Notes: generated from the letters alone by a model not told the origin. DNA of 64,000 nt from Pseudomonas sp. NKUCC02_KPG (GCF_019345465.1 NZ_JAHKRC010000009.1:124001-188000); one strand, 5' to 3'; counted from the stretch's first letter, positions 1 through 9,500 are shown. Program-made: numbers and translations.

Positions 1-1181
1 CCCTCGAATCCGACAAGGCCAGCATGGAAATTCCATCGCCAGCCGCCGGTGTGGTTGAGAGCATTTCGGTCAAGCTGGATGACGAAGTCGGCACTGGCGA
101 TTTCATCCTCAAGCTCAAGGTTGCCGGCACTGCTGCGCCAGCAGCTCCAGCTCAGGCTGCTCCTGCTCCTGCTGCGGCAAAAGCTGAAGCGCCTGCTGCT
201 GCCCCGGCACCGGCCGCCAAAGCCGAGGCAGCACCTGCCCCGGCCGCCGCGCCTGCGCCAAAGGGTGCCAAAGTTCACGCCGGCCCGGCCGTGCGTCAAC
301 TGGCCCGCGAATTCGGCGTCGAGCTGAGCGCGGTCAGCCCAACCGGCCCACACGGTCGTGTGATCAAGGAAGACGTGCAGGCTTACGTCAAAACCATGAT
401 GCAGAAGGCCAAGGAAGCTCCGGCTGCAGGCGCTACCGGCGGTGCCGGTATTCCGCCAATCCCGGTTGTGGACTTCAGCCGCTTCGGCGAAGTTGAAGAA
501 GTGGCCATGACTCGCCTGATGCAAATCGGCGCGTCGAGCCTGCACCGCAGCTGGCTGAACATCCCGCACGTGACTCAGTTCGACCAGGCTGACATCACCG
601 AGCTGGAAGCCTTCCGCGTTGCGCAAAAAGCCGTCGCAGAAAAAGCCGGTGTGAAACTGACCGTACTGCCTCTGCTGCTCAAGTCCTGCGCGCACCTGCT
701 CAAGGAAATGCCGGACTTCAACAGCTCGCTGGCGCCAAGCGGCAAAGCGATCATCCGCAAGAAGTACGTCAACATCGGCTTCGCCGTTGACACCCCGGAT
801 GGCCTGCTGGTCCCTGTGATCAAGAACGTTGATCAGAAGAGCCTGCTGCAACTGGCTGCTGAAGCGGCTGCGCTGGCTGCCAAGGCCCGCGACAAGAAGC
901 TCACCGCAGACGACATGCAAGGCGCGTGCTTCACCATTTCCAGCCTCGGTCACATTGGCGGCACCGGCTTCACGCCGATCGTCAACGCACCGGAAGTGGC
1001 GATCCTCGGCGTTTCCAAGGCAACCATCCAGCCTGTCTGGGACGGCAAAGCCTTCCAGCCGAAGCTGATGCTGCCACTGTCGCTGTCCTACGATCACCGT
1101 GTGATCAACGGCGCCGCTGCTGCACGCTTCACCCAGCGTCTGAGCCAGTTGCTGGGCGACATCCGCACGATCCTGCTGTAA
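1..1181 (+). CDS. aceF: Dihydrolipoamide acetyltransferase (E2 of pyruvate dehydrogenase), 3' part
   Basis: E2 core of the pyruvate dehydrogenase complex: it transfers acetyl groups from lipoyl-lysine to CoA. The gene is cut by the window edge. The frame is open from base 3 and reads through a lipoyl-domain motif (ESDKASMEIPS, whose lysine is the lipoylation site), so the first ATG at 24 is internal. Then come a long Ala/Pro-rich swinging linker (about 120-270), a peripheral subunit-binding domain (about 275-390) and the catalytic 2-oxoacid dehydrogenase acyltransferase domain ending in the active-site motif SYDHRVINGA near 1088-1117. The product ends at a TAA at 1179-1181, followed by two hairpins. 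The missing upstream part should hold further lipoyl domains and aceE. Identity is very secure. Confidence 0.97.
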   Translation, partial: LESDKASMEIPSPAAGVVESISVKLDDEVGTGDFILKLKVAGTAAPAAPAQAAPAPAAAKAEAPAAAPAPAAKAEAAPAPAAAPAPKGAKVHAGPAVRQLAREFGVELSAVSPTGPHGRVIKEDVQAYVKTMMQKAKEAPAAGATGGAGIPPIPVVDFSRFGEVEEVAMTRLMQIGASSLHRSWLNIPHVTQFDQADITELEAFRVAQKAVAEKAGVKLTVLPLLLKSCAHLLKEMPDFNSSLAPSGKAIIRKKYVNIGFAVDTPDGLLVPVIKNVDQKSLLQLAAEAAALAAKARDKKLTADDMQGACFTISSLGHIGGTGFTPIVNAPEVAILGVSKATIQPVWDGKAFQPKLMLPLSLSYDHRVINGAAAARFTQRLSQLLGDIRTILL

Positions 1182-1187
1182 GCCCCG

Positions 1188-1215
1188 CCCCGGCCTTCCT
1201 CACCGAAGGCCGGGG
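1188..1215 (+). terminator. GC-rich hairpin after aceF
   Basis: A perfect 11-bp stem (1188-1198 pairs with 1205-1215) with a 6-nt loop lies 7 bp after the aceF stop. No T-run follows, so it may protect the 3' end or assist the second hairpin, rather than terminate alone. Confidence 0.5.
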
Positions 1216-1252
1216 TAGCGCACTGTTTTCCGAGCGCCACGCTCGTACCTCA

Positions 1253-1279
1253 ACCCCGCCATTTGGCGGGGCTTTTTTT
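1253..1279 (+). terminator. Rho-independent terminator of aceF
   Basis: Stem CCCCGCC (1254-1260) and GGCGGGG (1265-1271) with an ATTT loop, followed directly by C and seven Ts. It is a classical intrinsic terminator on the plus strand, ending the aceEF transcript before the PhoD-like gene. Confidence 0.85.
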
Positions 1280-1450
1280 GCCTGCGATTCAGCCATTCCC
1301 ATACACACAATCTCCCACCACTCGCACCAGCGCCGCACTACAACCCACGCAGAATCCAGGAGTGGGTAGCTTCCCCCTGCGACTTCTACGGTTAACCAAA
1401 GGACTTTAACCGCGCGACAAATAGCGCCTTACATCAGAAAGGATTTCGAT

Positions 1451-2836
1451 GTGAACAGACCTACCGTAGGCCCGATTCTGGGATTTACCACTGCACAACA
1501 CGCCCGTATTTTTGTACGCGGCGCATCCGATAAAAAAAACGCTGTATTCGCGGGCATCCGGCATCGAAAGGTCGGTCAAAGCCAGTGGTCAGCAGGCGTG
1601 TACTCAAGGCTGAGCACTGAGTTCGACATGTCCGACACCCTGGTCCTGAGCGGGCTGAGCGCCGACACCCGCTACGAATACCAGGCAGGCTGGTTCTCCA
1701 CCGAGCGCCAGGACCACACACCCGAAACCGTCAAGCTGATCCCGCTCAAGTGGCCGCCACACCTTTACACTTTCAAGACCACGTCCAACCAACCCAGCCG
1801 TATACGTCGCTATGTCACAGGCTCGTGCCGCTACCTCAGGCTGACGGCAGGCATACCTTCGGCCCCCGAACTGGGGGACAGAATCTTCAGTGCCATTGGC
1901 TCGCTGAACCAGCAGCGGCCCCTCGATGCCGTCGTGATGACCGGCGACCAGGTGTATGTCGACGACCTGAATGTCCTGTTGCCAGACCGAGAATTCGCTG
2001 CCATCAGCAAAAAATACCAGGCGGCGTTTTCACAACCCCATATCCGCAACCTGATGTCGGGCACGCCGACCTACATGATGCTCGACGACCACGAAATCGA
2101 GGATAACTGGCCAGCCAATCAGAACAGTACTGATCGAAAGCTCTACAACAACGCCATGACGGCTTATGAGATCTATCAATGCAGCCACGGTCCCGCACAC
2201 GAACTGCGGCCCGATGGACGCATCAACCGCGATCTGAAGCACTACTGGTACTCATTTGGAGACGGCGATATCGACTGGTTTGTCATGGACTGCCGCACTG
2301 AACGCACCCTGTCCGGCAATGCCAAAAGCATGATTGGCACCCAGCAGGAATACGCACTGATGAAATGGCTGATCAACAGCACGGCCAAGGTGAAGTTCAT
2401 CGTCAGCAGCGTCATGTTCATGCCCGATCAACAGCGCGGCGATGACGGCTGGAAGGCATTCGCGGCGCAGCGCAACCGGATACTTGAAACCATTCGCTCC
2501 AACGCCATCAAAAACGTGGTGTTCGTCTCCGGTGACATTCATGGCTCTCTGACTTGCCAACTGCGCCACAGCAAAAGCCCGGGGTTTGTCGTACACAGCA
2601 TCGTGTCTTCACCCTTGTGCAATACCAAGCTGCTGCCGTATGCCAAAGCCCGTGACCTGATCGTCAACGGCCCCCTGACGACGATCGGTACAGGCACTTA
2701 CTCGCTCACACTCACCAGCCGAGTGGTGAGCGAGGACAACTTCGCCTGCCTGACCATTGAAGGCCAGAAGCTCAAGGTCGATTTTCACAATAACAATGGC
2801 CAAATCATCGAGTCAGCGACCATTACGCTGACATAA
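1451..2836 (+). CDS. PhoD-like metallophosphoesterase (alkaline phosphatase D family)
   Basis: Predicted metal-dependent phosphomonoesterase or phosphodiesterase of the PhoD family, 461 aa. It has an N-terminal Fn3-like PhoD domain (about 1-110; the family's LSGLSADTRYEY motif is visible), then the metallophosphatase domain with metal-ligand motifs MTGDQVYVDD (about 162-171), LDDHEIEDNW (about 212-221) and FVSGDIHGS (about 358-366). The start is GTG at 1451, preceded by AGAAAGGA at 1437-1444. Unlike classical PhoD it has no Tat or Sec signal peptide, so it is probably cytoplasmic. It sits alone between aceF and dipA, where I recall no gene in P. aeruginosa, so it is likely a lineage-specific insertion. 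The substrate is unknown. Confidence 0.85.
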   Translation: MNRPTVGPILGFTTAQHARIFVRGASDKKNAVFAGIRHRKVGQSQWSAGVYSRLSTEFDMSDTLVLSGLSADTRYEYQAGWFSTERQDHTPETVKLIPLKWPPHLYTFKTTSNQPSRIRRYVTGSCRYLRLTAGIPSAPELGDRIFSAIGSLNQQRPLDAVVMTGDQVYVDDLNVLLPDREFAAISKKYQAAFSQPHIRNLMSGTPTYMMLDDHEIEDNWPANQNSTDRKLYNNAMTAYEIYQCSHGPAHELRPDGRINRDLKHYWYSFGDGDIDWFVMDCRTERTLSGNAKSMIGTQQEYALMKWLINSTAKVKFIVSSVMFMPDQQRGDDGWKAFAAQRNRILETIRSNAIKNVVFVSGDIHGSLTCQLRHSKSPGFVVHSIVSSPLCNTKLLPYAKARDLIVNGPLTTIGTGTYSLTLTSRVVSEDNFACLTIEGQKLKVDFHNNNGQIIESATITLT

Positions 2837-2901
2837 GTGCTAAACCTTGTGGGTCGGCCTGCAGAAATCCGTTGGCCGGCCGATAAGCCCCTATAGCACT
2901 T
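2834..2901. repeat. Imperfect inverted repeat between phoD-like gene and dipA
   Basis: AAGTGCTA (about 2836) and TAGCACTT (about 2894) form outer arms, with GGTCGGCC and GGCCGGCC stretches inside. The arms could fold into a long hairpin that ends the phoD-like transcript. There is no clear T-run, so the role is uncertain. Confidence 0.4.
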
Positions 2902-3011
2902 AGCCTTTATGTTCACTTGTCAGCGCCGTGAGCATGATGCAACCTTGCCGCAAACCACAGAAACAGGGTGACAGCCCGTGCGCAATCCGCATTTGTGAAG
3001 CGAGTGCCCCA

Positions 3012-5705
3012 ATGAAAAGCCAACCCGATGCTGCCCCGCGGATGGCAGCCGAGGTCGTAACCCAGCTCCCCGTGCCTTCCAGACTTGGCATGCTGCGTTT
3101 CGAACGGCTGAACGAAGCCAGCTGGGCCATGTTCTACCTCGACCCTCACTGCGAACGCCAATTCGGTGTACCCGCGGCAGAGCTGTGCGCGCTGGTTGGC
3201 TCGCCCTATGCCAGCTTGATGGAGCCCCAGGCCCGCTATCGACTGCACGATGCCATTGAGTACCAGCTCAGAACCAGCCACCACTACGTGGTGCATTACA
3301 CCTTGCACACCGCTCTCGGCCCACTGAACCTGATGGAGCTGGGCGAAGCGTACAAGCAGCACAACCGTCACTTCTTGCGCGGCTACCTGCTCGCGGTTGA
3401 AGACAGCGCTGCCAGCCCATTGCCGGCGCCTGTGGCCGAGCTTGAGACCCAAAACAGTCGCCTGCAGATCGCACTGGCACTTAATCAGCGCGCCCAACAC
3501 GATCAGCTCCAGCACCTGGAGCGCGTACGCGCTCAGCAGGATTTAATTCTGCGTCTGGCTCGCCACCGGTACAGCCAGCACAACTCGCTGCAAGAAGCCG
3601 CCGAACTGATCACACGCAGTGCCTGCGACATTTATCAAATCGACGGGGCCAGCCTGTGGAACCTCGAAGGCAGCCAGTTGGTGCCGGTTTCAGCTTTCCA
3701 GCACGAGACCCAGGCACACATCGCACAAGATATCTTCGACGCCAGCCTCTTCCCCGACTACCTCGAAGCCTTGCACACCAGCCGCTCGATCGACGCCCAG
3801 AATGCCAGTCGCGACCCGCGTACCCGCAAGCTGGTGGAAAGCCTGGGGCGATGCGAAGCCAGTGCCATGCTCGATGCAGGCATACGCATCGATGGGCAGG
3901 TCGTCGGCGTCCTGTGCCTGGAACAAATCGGCAAAACACGCATCTGGCAGGCGGATGAGATCGCCTTTGCCGGCGAACTGGCCGACCAGTTTGCCCAGGT
4001 CATCAACAACCACAATCGACGGACCGCCACCAACGCCCTGCGCCTGTTCCAGCGTGCGGTCGAGCAAAGCGCCAACGCCTTTTTGCTGGTCAACTGCGAC
4101 GGCGTGGTGGAATACGCAAACCCCAGCTTTACCGCCATCACCCAGTACAGCACCGAGGAAGTCCAGGGCCACAAGCTGTCCGAGCTACCCGCGCTGGAAA
4201 ACCTCAGCGAGTTACTCTTCGATGCCCATTCAAGCCTGAGCAATGGCAACAGCTGGCAGGGTGAGTTCAAAAGTCGGCGTAAAAACCTGGAGCCCTACTG
4301 GGGCCAGATGTCGATCTCCAAGGTCTATGACGACAACCGGGAACTGACCCACTACATCGGTATTTACGAAGACATCACCGACGCCAAGCTGGCGCAGCAG
4401 CGTATCGAGCGCCTCGCTTACACCGACAACCTGACCAATCTGGGCAATCGCCCGGCTTTTATCCGCAGCCTCGACGAGCGTTTCGCCCGCAACAGCAGCA
4501 CACAGGTTTGCCTGTTACTGGTGGACATCGACAACTTCAAACGCATCAACGACAGCCTCGGCCACCAGACCGGTGACAAGCTGCTGATCAGCCTGGCCCG
4601 CCGCCTGCGCAACAGCCTGAGCCCCAGCGACGGTCTGGCGCGCTTTGCCAGTAATGAATTCGCGGTACTGCTGGACGACACAGACCTGGTGACAGGCCAG
4701 CAGATTGCCAGCCAACTGCTGATGACCCTCGACAAGCCGATGTTCGTCGACAACCAGTTGATCAGCGTTACCGGCTCGGTCGGTGTGTCCTGTGCCCCCT
4801 TGCACGGCCGCGACCCGCAAACCCTGATGCGCAACGCAGGCCTGGCGCTGCACAAGGCCAAAGCCTGCGGCAAGCATCAGGTGCAAGTGTTCACTGAAGC
4901 CCTGAATGCCGAAGCAAGCTACAAGCTGTTTGTCGAAAACAACCTGCGCCGTGCCCTCACGCAAAATGAACTCGAAGTGTTTTATCAGCCCAAGCTGTGC
5001 CTTCGCACCGGGCGATTGCTGGGCATGGAAGCCCTGCTGCGCTGGAACCACCCCAAGAACGGAATGATCCGCCCGGACCAGTTCATCAGCGTGGCCGAAG
5101 AAACAGGGCTGATCATTCCCATCGGCAAATGGGTCGCCCGCCAGTCCTGTCGAATGAGCAAGCAACTGAGCCTGGCCGGGCTGGGTAATCTGCAAGTGGC
5201 GATCAACGTCTCACCCAAGCAGTTTTCCGACCCGGACCTGGTGGCCTCGATTGCCAGCATCCTCAAGGAAGAACAGCTCCCGGCCGCACTGCTGGAGCTG
5301 GAACTGACCGAAGGCTTGCTGCTGGAAGCCACCGACGACACCCGCCTGCAACTCGATCAGCTGAAGAAGCTCGGCCTGACCCTGGCAATGGACGATTTCG
5401 GCACCGGCTACTCTTCGCTCAGCTACTTGAAGAAATTTCCGATCGACATCATCAAGATCGACCGCAGCTTCATCAAAGACATCCCCGACAACCAGAACGA
5501 CATGGAGATCACCTCCGCCGTGATCGCCATGGCCCACAACCTCAAGCTCAAAGTGGTTGCCGAGGGCATTGAAACCGCTGCACAGTTGGCATTCCTGCGC
5601 CGCCATCGTTGTGATGTGGGCCAGGGCTATCTGTTCGATCGTCCGATCCCCGGCAGCGAACTGATAGAAAAGCTCAAGCGTTACCCCCGTGGCCCCGTGG
5701 CCTGA
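3012..5705 (+). CDS. dipA: Cyclic-di-GMP phosphodiesterase with GAF-PAS-GGDEF-EAL domains (DipA)
   Basis: Degrades c-di-GMP and in P. aeruginosa promotes biofilm dispersal and motility heterogeneity (DipA/Pch). Domains in order: N-terminal sensor region (1-160), GAF (about 185-335), PAS (about 345-460), GGDEF (about 465-640) and EAL (about 650-890). The GGDEF signature is degenerate (ASNEF, residues 546-550), so cyclase activity is not expected. The EAL domain looks intact: GMEALLRWNH, ELTEG, DDFGTGYSS, DIIKIDRSF and VVAEGIET are all present. I chose ATG 3012 (897 aa), close to the length I recall for P. aeruginosa DipA; a GTG at 2928 in the same frame would add 28 poorly conserved-looking residues. 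It lies between aceF and msrA, as in P. aeruginosa. Identification is strong. Confidence 0.9.
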   Translation: MKSQPDAAPRMAAEVVTQLPVPSRLGMLRFERLNEASWAMFYLDPHCERQFGVPAAELCALVGSPYASLMEPQARYRLHDAIEYQLRTSHHYVVHYTLHTALGPLNLMELGEAYKQHNRHFLRGYLLAVEDSAASPLPAPVAELETQNSRLQIALALNQRAQHDQLQHLERVRAQQDLILRLARHRYSQHNSLQEAAELITRSACDIYQIDGASLWNLEGSQLVPVSAFQHETQAHIAQDIFDASLFPDYLEALHTSRSIDAQNASRDPRTRKLVESLGRCEASAMLDAGIRIDGQVVGVLCLEQIGKTRIWQADEIAFAGELADQFAQVINNHNRRTATNALRLFQRAVEQSANAFLLVNCDGVVEYANPSFTAITQYSTEEVQGHKLSELPALENLSELLFDAHSSLSNGNSWQGEFKSRRKNLEPYWGQMSISKVYDDNRELTHYIGIYEDITDAKLAQQRIERLAYTDNLTNLGNRPAFIRSLDERFARNSSTQVCLLLVDIDNFKRINDSLGHQTGDKLLISLARRLRNSLSPSDGLARFASNEFAVLLDDTDLVTGQQIASQLLMTLDKPMFVDNQLISVTGSVGVSCAPLHGRDPQTLMRNAGLALHKAKACGKHQVQVFTEALNAEASYKLFVENNLRRALTQNELEVFYQPKLCLRTGRLLGMEALLRWNHPKNGMIRPDQFISVAEETGLIIPIGKWVARQSCRMSKQLSLAGLGNLQVAINVSPKQFSDPDLVASIASILKEEQLPAALLELELTEGLLLEATDDTRLQLDQLKKLGLTLAMDDFGTGYSSLSYLKKFPIDIIKIDRSFIKDIPDNQNDMEITSAVIAMAHNLKLKVVAEGIETAAQLAFLRRHRCDVGQGYLFDRPIPGSELIEKLKRYPRGPVA

Positions 5706-5772
5706 CAGCGCGGCAACACTCGGGCACACTAGCGGCCTGACTTCCTACACTCTGACTGAGAGGACTTGAACC

Positions 5773-6420
5773 ATGGTCTTGCGCTCGGAAATCCTGGTGA
5801 ATAAAAACGTGCTCCCTACTAAAGAACAAGCCCTGCCGGGCCGCGACACCCACGTACAGCTGCCGGAAACCCACTACGTCACCGGCGAGCCGCTACTGGG
5901 CCCGTTTTCGAAGAATGTGGACTTTGCGATTTTTGGCCTGGGCTGTTTTTGGGGTGCAGAACGCAAGTTCTGGGAACGTGAAGGCGTGGTCAGCACCGTT
6001 GTGGGCTATGCGGGCGGCTACACACCAAACCCGACTTACGAAGAAGTCTGCTCGGGCCTGACCGGCCACACTGAAGTGGTGCTGGTGGTCTACGAACCAG
6101 AAATCGTCAGCTACAAGCAATTGCTGGCCATGTTCTGGGAACTGCATAACCCGACCCAGGGCATGCGTCAGGGCAACGACATCGGCACCCAGTACCGCTC
6201 GGTGATCTACTGCACCACCCCTGAACAACTTGAGCAGGCACTGGAGAGCAAAAAAGTGTTCCAGGCCGAACTGGACAAGGCTGGCCTGGGCACCATCACC
6301 ACTGAAATAGAGCAGGCGCCTACGGTCTACTTCGCCGAGGCATACCACCAGCAATACCTGGCGAAAAACCCGCAAGGCTATTGCGGCATTGGCGGCACCG
6401 GCGTGACCTGCCCGATTTGA
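5773..6420 (+). CDS. msrA: Peptide methionine-S-sulfoxide reductase MsrA
   Basis: Reduces the S-epimer of methionine sulfoxide in oxidised proteins, using thioredoxin. The 215-aa protein carries the MsrA signature GCFWG with catalytic Cys58, and a C-terminal Cys-containing tail ([13 protein letters not shown]) that supplies the resolving cysteines. The N-terminal extension of about 50 residues is usual for the Pseudomonas enzyme. The ATG at 5773 is preceded by GAGAGGA at 5758-5764. It lies 67 bp after dipA and may be co-transcribed or use its own promoter in the short gap. Identity is very secure. Confidence 0.95.
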   Translation: MVLRSEILVNKNVLPTKEQALPGRDTHVQLPETHYVTGEPLLGPFSKNVDFAIFGLGCFWGAERKFWEREGVVSTVVGYAGGYTPNPTYEEVCSGLTGHTEVVLVVYEPEIVSYKQLLAMFWELHNPTQGMRQGNDIGTQYRSVIYCTTPEQLEQALESKKVFQAELDKAGLGTITTEIEQAPTVYFAEAYHQQYLAKNPQGYCGIGGTGVTCPI

Positions 6421-6434
6421 TCAAAGGCTACTCC

Positions 6435-6540
6435 TGTAGTCGCTGACGAGGAACGAGACTGCGATGGGTTGCGAAGCAGCCCCGGCATTCTGGAGGTCCT
6501 TCGGCCCTTTTCGCAGCCTCGTACCTCGTCAGCGACTACA
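6435..6540. repeat. REP doublet (REPIN-like) between msrA and rlmJ
   Basis: Two perfect 16-bp arms (TGTAGTCGCTGACGAG at 6435-6450 and its reverse complement at 6525-6540) flank about 74 bp. It lies between two converging genes, just before the rlmJ stop, and shares its core with the arms at 44860-44913. Such paired REPs are non-autonomous repeats mobilised by RAYT transposases; no RAYT gene is in the window. Confidence 0.8.
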
Positions 6541-6548
6541 ACATCAGC

Positions 6549-7385
6549 TTACTCAGCGATCAACCATTCCATCTGCCAGCCACCCTGGGTTTGCCCCAGT
6601 TTCTTGGCCAGCCACGGCAGCAGTTCACGCAGTTCTTCTTCCAGACCCCAAGGCGGATTGGCAATCACCAAGCCCGAGCCATTGAGGCTGTTGGGCGTAT
6701 CCAGTGGATGCACGAACAATTCGACCTGCAGCAGTTTCGGTGCGCCCGAACCCGCCAGGTCCTGATAAAAACGGCGCAACTGGCGCTTGTCCTTAATCGG
6801 ATACCAGATCGCCACCACGGTCTGACGCATACGGCTGATCGCGTCTTTCAACGATTCCGCGCAGCGTTTCATCTCGTCCAGTTTCTCGAACGGCGGGTCG
6901 ATCAACATCAGCCCGCGCTTCTCGGCCACCGGCAGCAGCGCCCGCGGCACATGCCAGCCTTCGCCCAAATGCACGGCTACACGGCGATCGCCTTTCATGT
7001 TGTCCTTGAGCAACACACCGTCTTCGGGGTGTTTTTCGTTCAACAGCACGCGATCCTGGGAACGGGTCAGGCGACGCGCCCACTCCGGCGAACCCGGGTA
7101 ATAGCGCAACTCGCCATCGGGGTTCATCTTGTGCAGCACTTGCATGTAGTCATCAGTCACTGCAGGCAGGTCTTTCTGGCCCCACAACCGTGCGATGCCT
7201 TCCAGATACTCACCCGTACGGCTGGCCTGATCGCCCTTGAGGTCGTACAGACCAATACCGGCGTGGGTATCGAGGTAGGCAAAAGGCTGCTCTTTGCGCG
7301 ACATCAGGGCGATGAGGCGGGTCAAGACGATATGTTTGAAGACGTCGGCATGGTTGCCGGCGTGGAAGGCGTGACGATAGTTCAT
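6549..7385 (-). CDS. rlmJ: 23S rRNA (adenine(2030)-N6)-methyltransferase RlmJ
   Basis: SAM-dependent methyltransferase that modifies A2030 of 23S rRNA. The protein opens with the family hallmark MNYRHAFHAGNHADVFKHI, followed by FAYLDTHAGIG (SAM-binding region) and the catalytic DPPFE motif (LMLIDPPFEKLDE). I chose the ATG at 7385 because GGAG lies 5-9 bp upstream and the homologous N-terminus begins here (278 aa). The reading frame extends 13 codons further upstream but that part is not family-like. It is convergent with msrA. Identification is strong. Confidence 0.93.
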   Translation of the reverse strand: MNYRHAFHAGNHADVFKHIVLTRLIALMSRKEQPFAYLDTHAGIGLYDLKGDQASRTGEYLEGIARLWGQKDLPAVTDDYMQVLHKMNPDGELRYYPGSPEWARRLTRSQDRVLLNEKHPEDGVLLKDNMKGDRRVAVHLGEGWHVPRALLPVAEKRGLMLIDPPFEKLDEMKRCAESLKDAISRMRQTVVAIWYPIKDKRQLRRFYQDLAGSGAPKLLQVELFVHPLDTPNSLNGSGLVIANPPWGLEEELRELLPWLAKKLGQTQGGWQMEWLIAE

Positions 7386-7485
7386 GGTTGCTCCTGCGCA
7401 GGGGGCGAAGTTTACCTTGTACACAACCTGACGTCAGGTGGCAGGCCGATTTTCCGAGATACGGTGAGCAAGGCCCAGGCAAAAA

Positions 7486-7518
7486 AAACGGCCCGTCTCA
7501 CCTGGAGACGGGCCGTTT
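7486..7518 (-). terminator. Rho-independent terminator of putP
   Basis: A 14-bp stem (7486-7499 with 7505-7518) and 5-nt loop, flanked on the low-coordinate side by a run of As (7481-7488) that becomes a U-run on the minus-strand transcript. It lies 36 bp after the putP stop. Confidence 0.85.
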
Positions 7519-7554
7519 CAGTACACCTTCAAGTCAGCGCATGCGCTTACCCGA

Positions 7555-9042
7555 TCAGTGGTTCTGCTGGAAATCCTTCTCGGCAGCATTGAAGCGCTCA
7601 ACCATGCCCTTGCTTGGGCCTTTGCCCGCAAGGCTCACCAGCACGATGGCCAGGCTGGCCAGAATGAAGCCCGGGATGATTTCGTACAGGCCGAACAGTG
7701 CGAAATGCTTCCACACGATCACGGTAAACGCACCCACCAAAATACCGGCCAATGCGCCATTACGGGTCATGCCTTTCCACAGTACCGAGATCAGCACCAC
7801 TGGACCGAACGCAGCACCAAAGCCTGCCCACGCGTAGCTCACCAGACCCAATACACGGTTTTCCGGGTTGGAAGCCATCGCGATAGCGATCAAGGCAACC
7901 ACCAGCACCATGATCCGGCCCACCCATACCAGCTCAAGCTGGGAGGCGTTTTTGCGCAGGAAGGATTTGTAGAAGTCTTCGGTCAGTGCGCTGGAGCACA
8001 CCAGCAACTGGCAGCTCAGGGTGCTCATTACCGCAGCCAGAATGGCCGACAGCAGTACACCGGCAATCCACGGGTTGAACAGCAACTTGGCCAGTTCGAT
8101 GAACACGCGCTCAGGGTTTTCGTTCACAGGACCTGCCACTTCCGGGTGAGCCGAGAAGTAAGCGATACCGAAGAAACCTACAGCCACCGTACCGGCCAGA
8201 CACAGGATCATCCAGGTCATGGAGATGCGACGTGCGTTGGCAATCGACTTGACCGAATCAGCGGCCATGAAACGCGCCAGGATGTGGGGCTGGCCAAAGT
8301 AACCCAGGCCCCAGCCCATCAGCGAGATGATGCCGATAAAGGACGTGCCCTTGAGCATGTCGAAGTTGCTTGGGTCGTTGGCCTCGATGGCCAGGAACGT
8401 CGTGTCTACGCCGCCAGTGGCCAGCAGTACGATGATGGGCGTCAGGATCAGCGCAAAAATCATCAGGGTGGCTTGAACGGTGTCAGTCCAGCTCACGGCC
8501 AGGAAGCCGCCGATAAAGGTGTAGGCAATGGTCGCCGCAGCGCCGGCCCACAAGGCTGATTCATAAGACATGCCGAACGTGCTTTCGAACAGACGGGCAC
8601 CGGCCACGATGCCGGAAGCGCAGTAGATGGTGAAGAACACCAGAATCACGATGGCCGAAATAATCCGCAGCAAGCCGCTGTGGTCTTCAAAACGGCTGGA
8701 GAAGTAATCCGGCAGGGTCAGCGCATCACCGTTGTGCTCGGTCTGCACCCGCAGGCGACCGGCAACAAACAACCAGTTCAGGTAAGCACCGGCCACCAGG
8801 CCGATGGCGATCCAGCTTTCCGACAGACCGGACATGTAGATCGCGCCCGGCAAACCCATCAACAACCAGCCGCTCATGTCGGAGGCGCCAGCAGACAATG
8901 CAGTGACAACGCTGCCCAGGCTGCGGCCACCGAGAATATAGTCAGAAAGGTTGTTGGTGGAGCGATAGGCCATGAGGCCAATCAGCACCATTGCCGCGAT
9001 ATAGATCACGAACGTGATCAGGGTTGGGTTACTAACACTCAT
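7555..9042 (-). CDS. putP: Sodium/proline symporter PutP
   Basis: Inner-membrane Na+-coupled proline importer of the solute:sodium symporter family, 495 aa with about 13 hydrophobic segments. The N-terminus (MSVSNPTLITFVIYIAAMV) and motifs SDYILGGRSLGSVVTALSAGASDMSGWLL and LMGWGLGYFGQPHILARFMA are typical of PutP. It is divergent from putA across a 458-bp control region that carries several PutA-type operator hexamers, so uptake and catabolism of proline are likely co-regulated. The start is ATG at 9042. Identity is very secure. Confidence 0.95.
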   Translation of the reverse strand: MSVSNPTLITFVIYIAAMVLIGLMAYRSTNNLSDYILGGRSLGSVVTALSAGASDMSGWLLMGLPGAIYMSGLSESWIAIGLVAGAYLNWLFVAGRLRVQTEHNGDALTLPDYFSSRFEDHSGLLRIISAIVILVFFTIYCASGIVAGARLFESTFGMSYESALWAGAAATIAYTFIGGFLAVSWTDTVQATLMIFALILTPIIVLLATGGVDTTFLAIEANDPSNFDMLKGTSFIGIISLMGWGLGYFGQPHILARFMAADSVKSIANARRISMTWMILCLAGTVAVGFFGIAYFSAHPEVAGPVNENPERVFIELAKLLFNPWIAGVLLSAILAAVMSTLSCQLLVCSSALTEDFYKSFLRKNASQLELVWVGRIMVLVVALIAIAMASNPENRVLGLVSYAWAGFGAAFGPVVLISVLWKGMTRNGALAGILVGAFTVIVWKHFALFGLYEIIPGFILASLAIVLVSLAGKGPSKGMVERFNAAEKDFQQNH

Positions 9043-9500
9043 TGATAAAGCCCTGGCATTGTTTTTATGTTTAGCGGCGGTCTGGCCGTACGCTCACAAA
9101 CGTCCTGTTTGAGACGATCAACCTTGCCGCGCATTTATGACTGATGTTTCCCCAGGAAACCCATCAGCCGATGAACCCGTCTTTTAGCAGGTTGCACCTT
9201 GGGCGCGAATGCTATGCAACAAACCAAATAAGGTGCAACCAGTTTCTACCGCACAAGTTGCACCTTGTCGTCTTTTCAACCCAATTCGATGTTTTTGCTC
9301 CTTTTCGGAGCTAAAACGGCGCAAATCCAATTAAAAAGCACCGCACCAGTGCGCCCATCCCGCCTTGCTCAAAAATTCCTGACGAAGCGTAGAACAATCC
9401 GCAAAAAAACGGGTTGCACTAGGTTGCACCTCTTTCAGCGCAGCGCTAATCTTGCCGCCAGCTGCTGCCACGCAAATGTGGCACCCATGAGGATAAAAAT
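9043..9500. promoter_or_regulatory. Divergent putP/putA control region with six GTTGCA hexamers
   Basis: This 458-bp gap holds GTTGCA, the hexamer recognised by the ribbon-helix-helix domain of E. coli PutA, at 9191-9196, 9257-9262, 9413-9418 and 9423-9428 on the plus strand and 9215-9220 and 9234-9239 on the minus strand. Four of the six are extended to GGTTGCAC or AGTTGCACC. The pairing of sites near both ends fits repression of both genes by proline-free PutA. The promoters themselves were not confidently placed. Confidence 0.7.
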
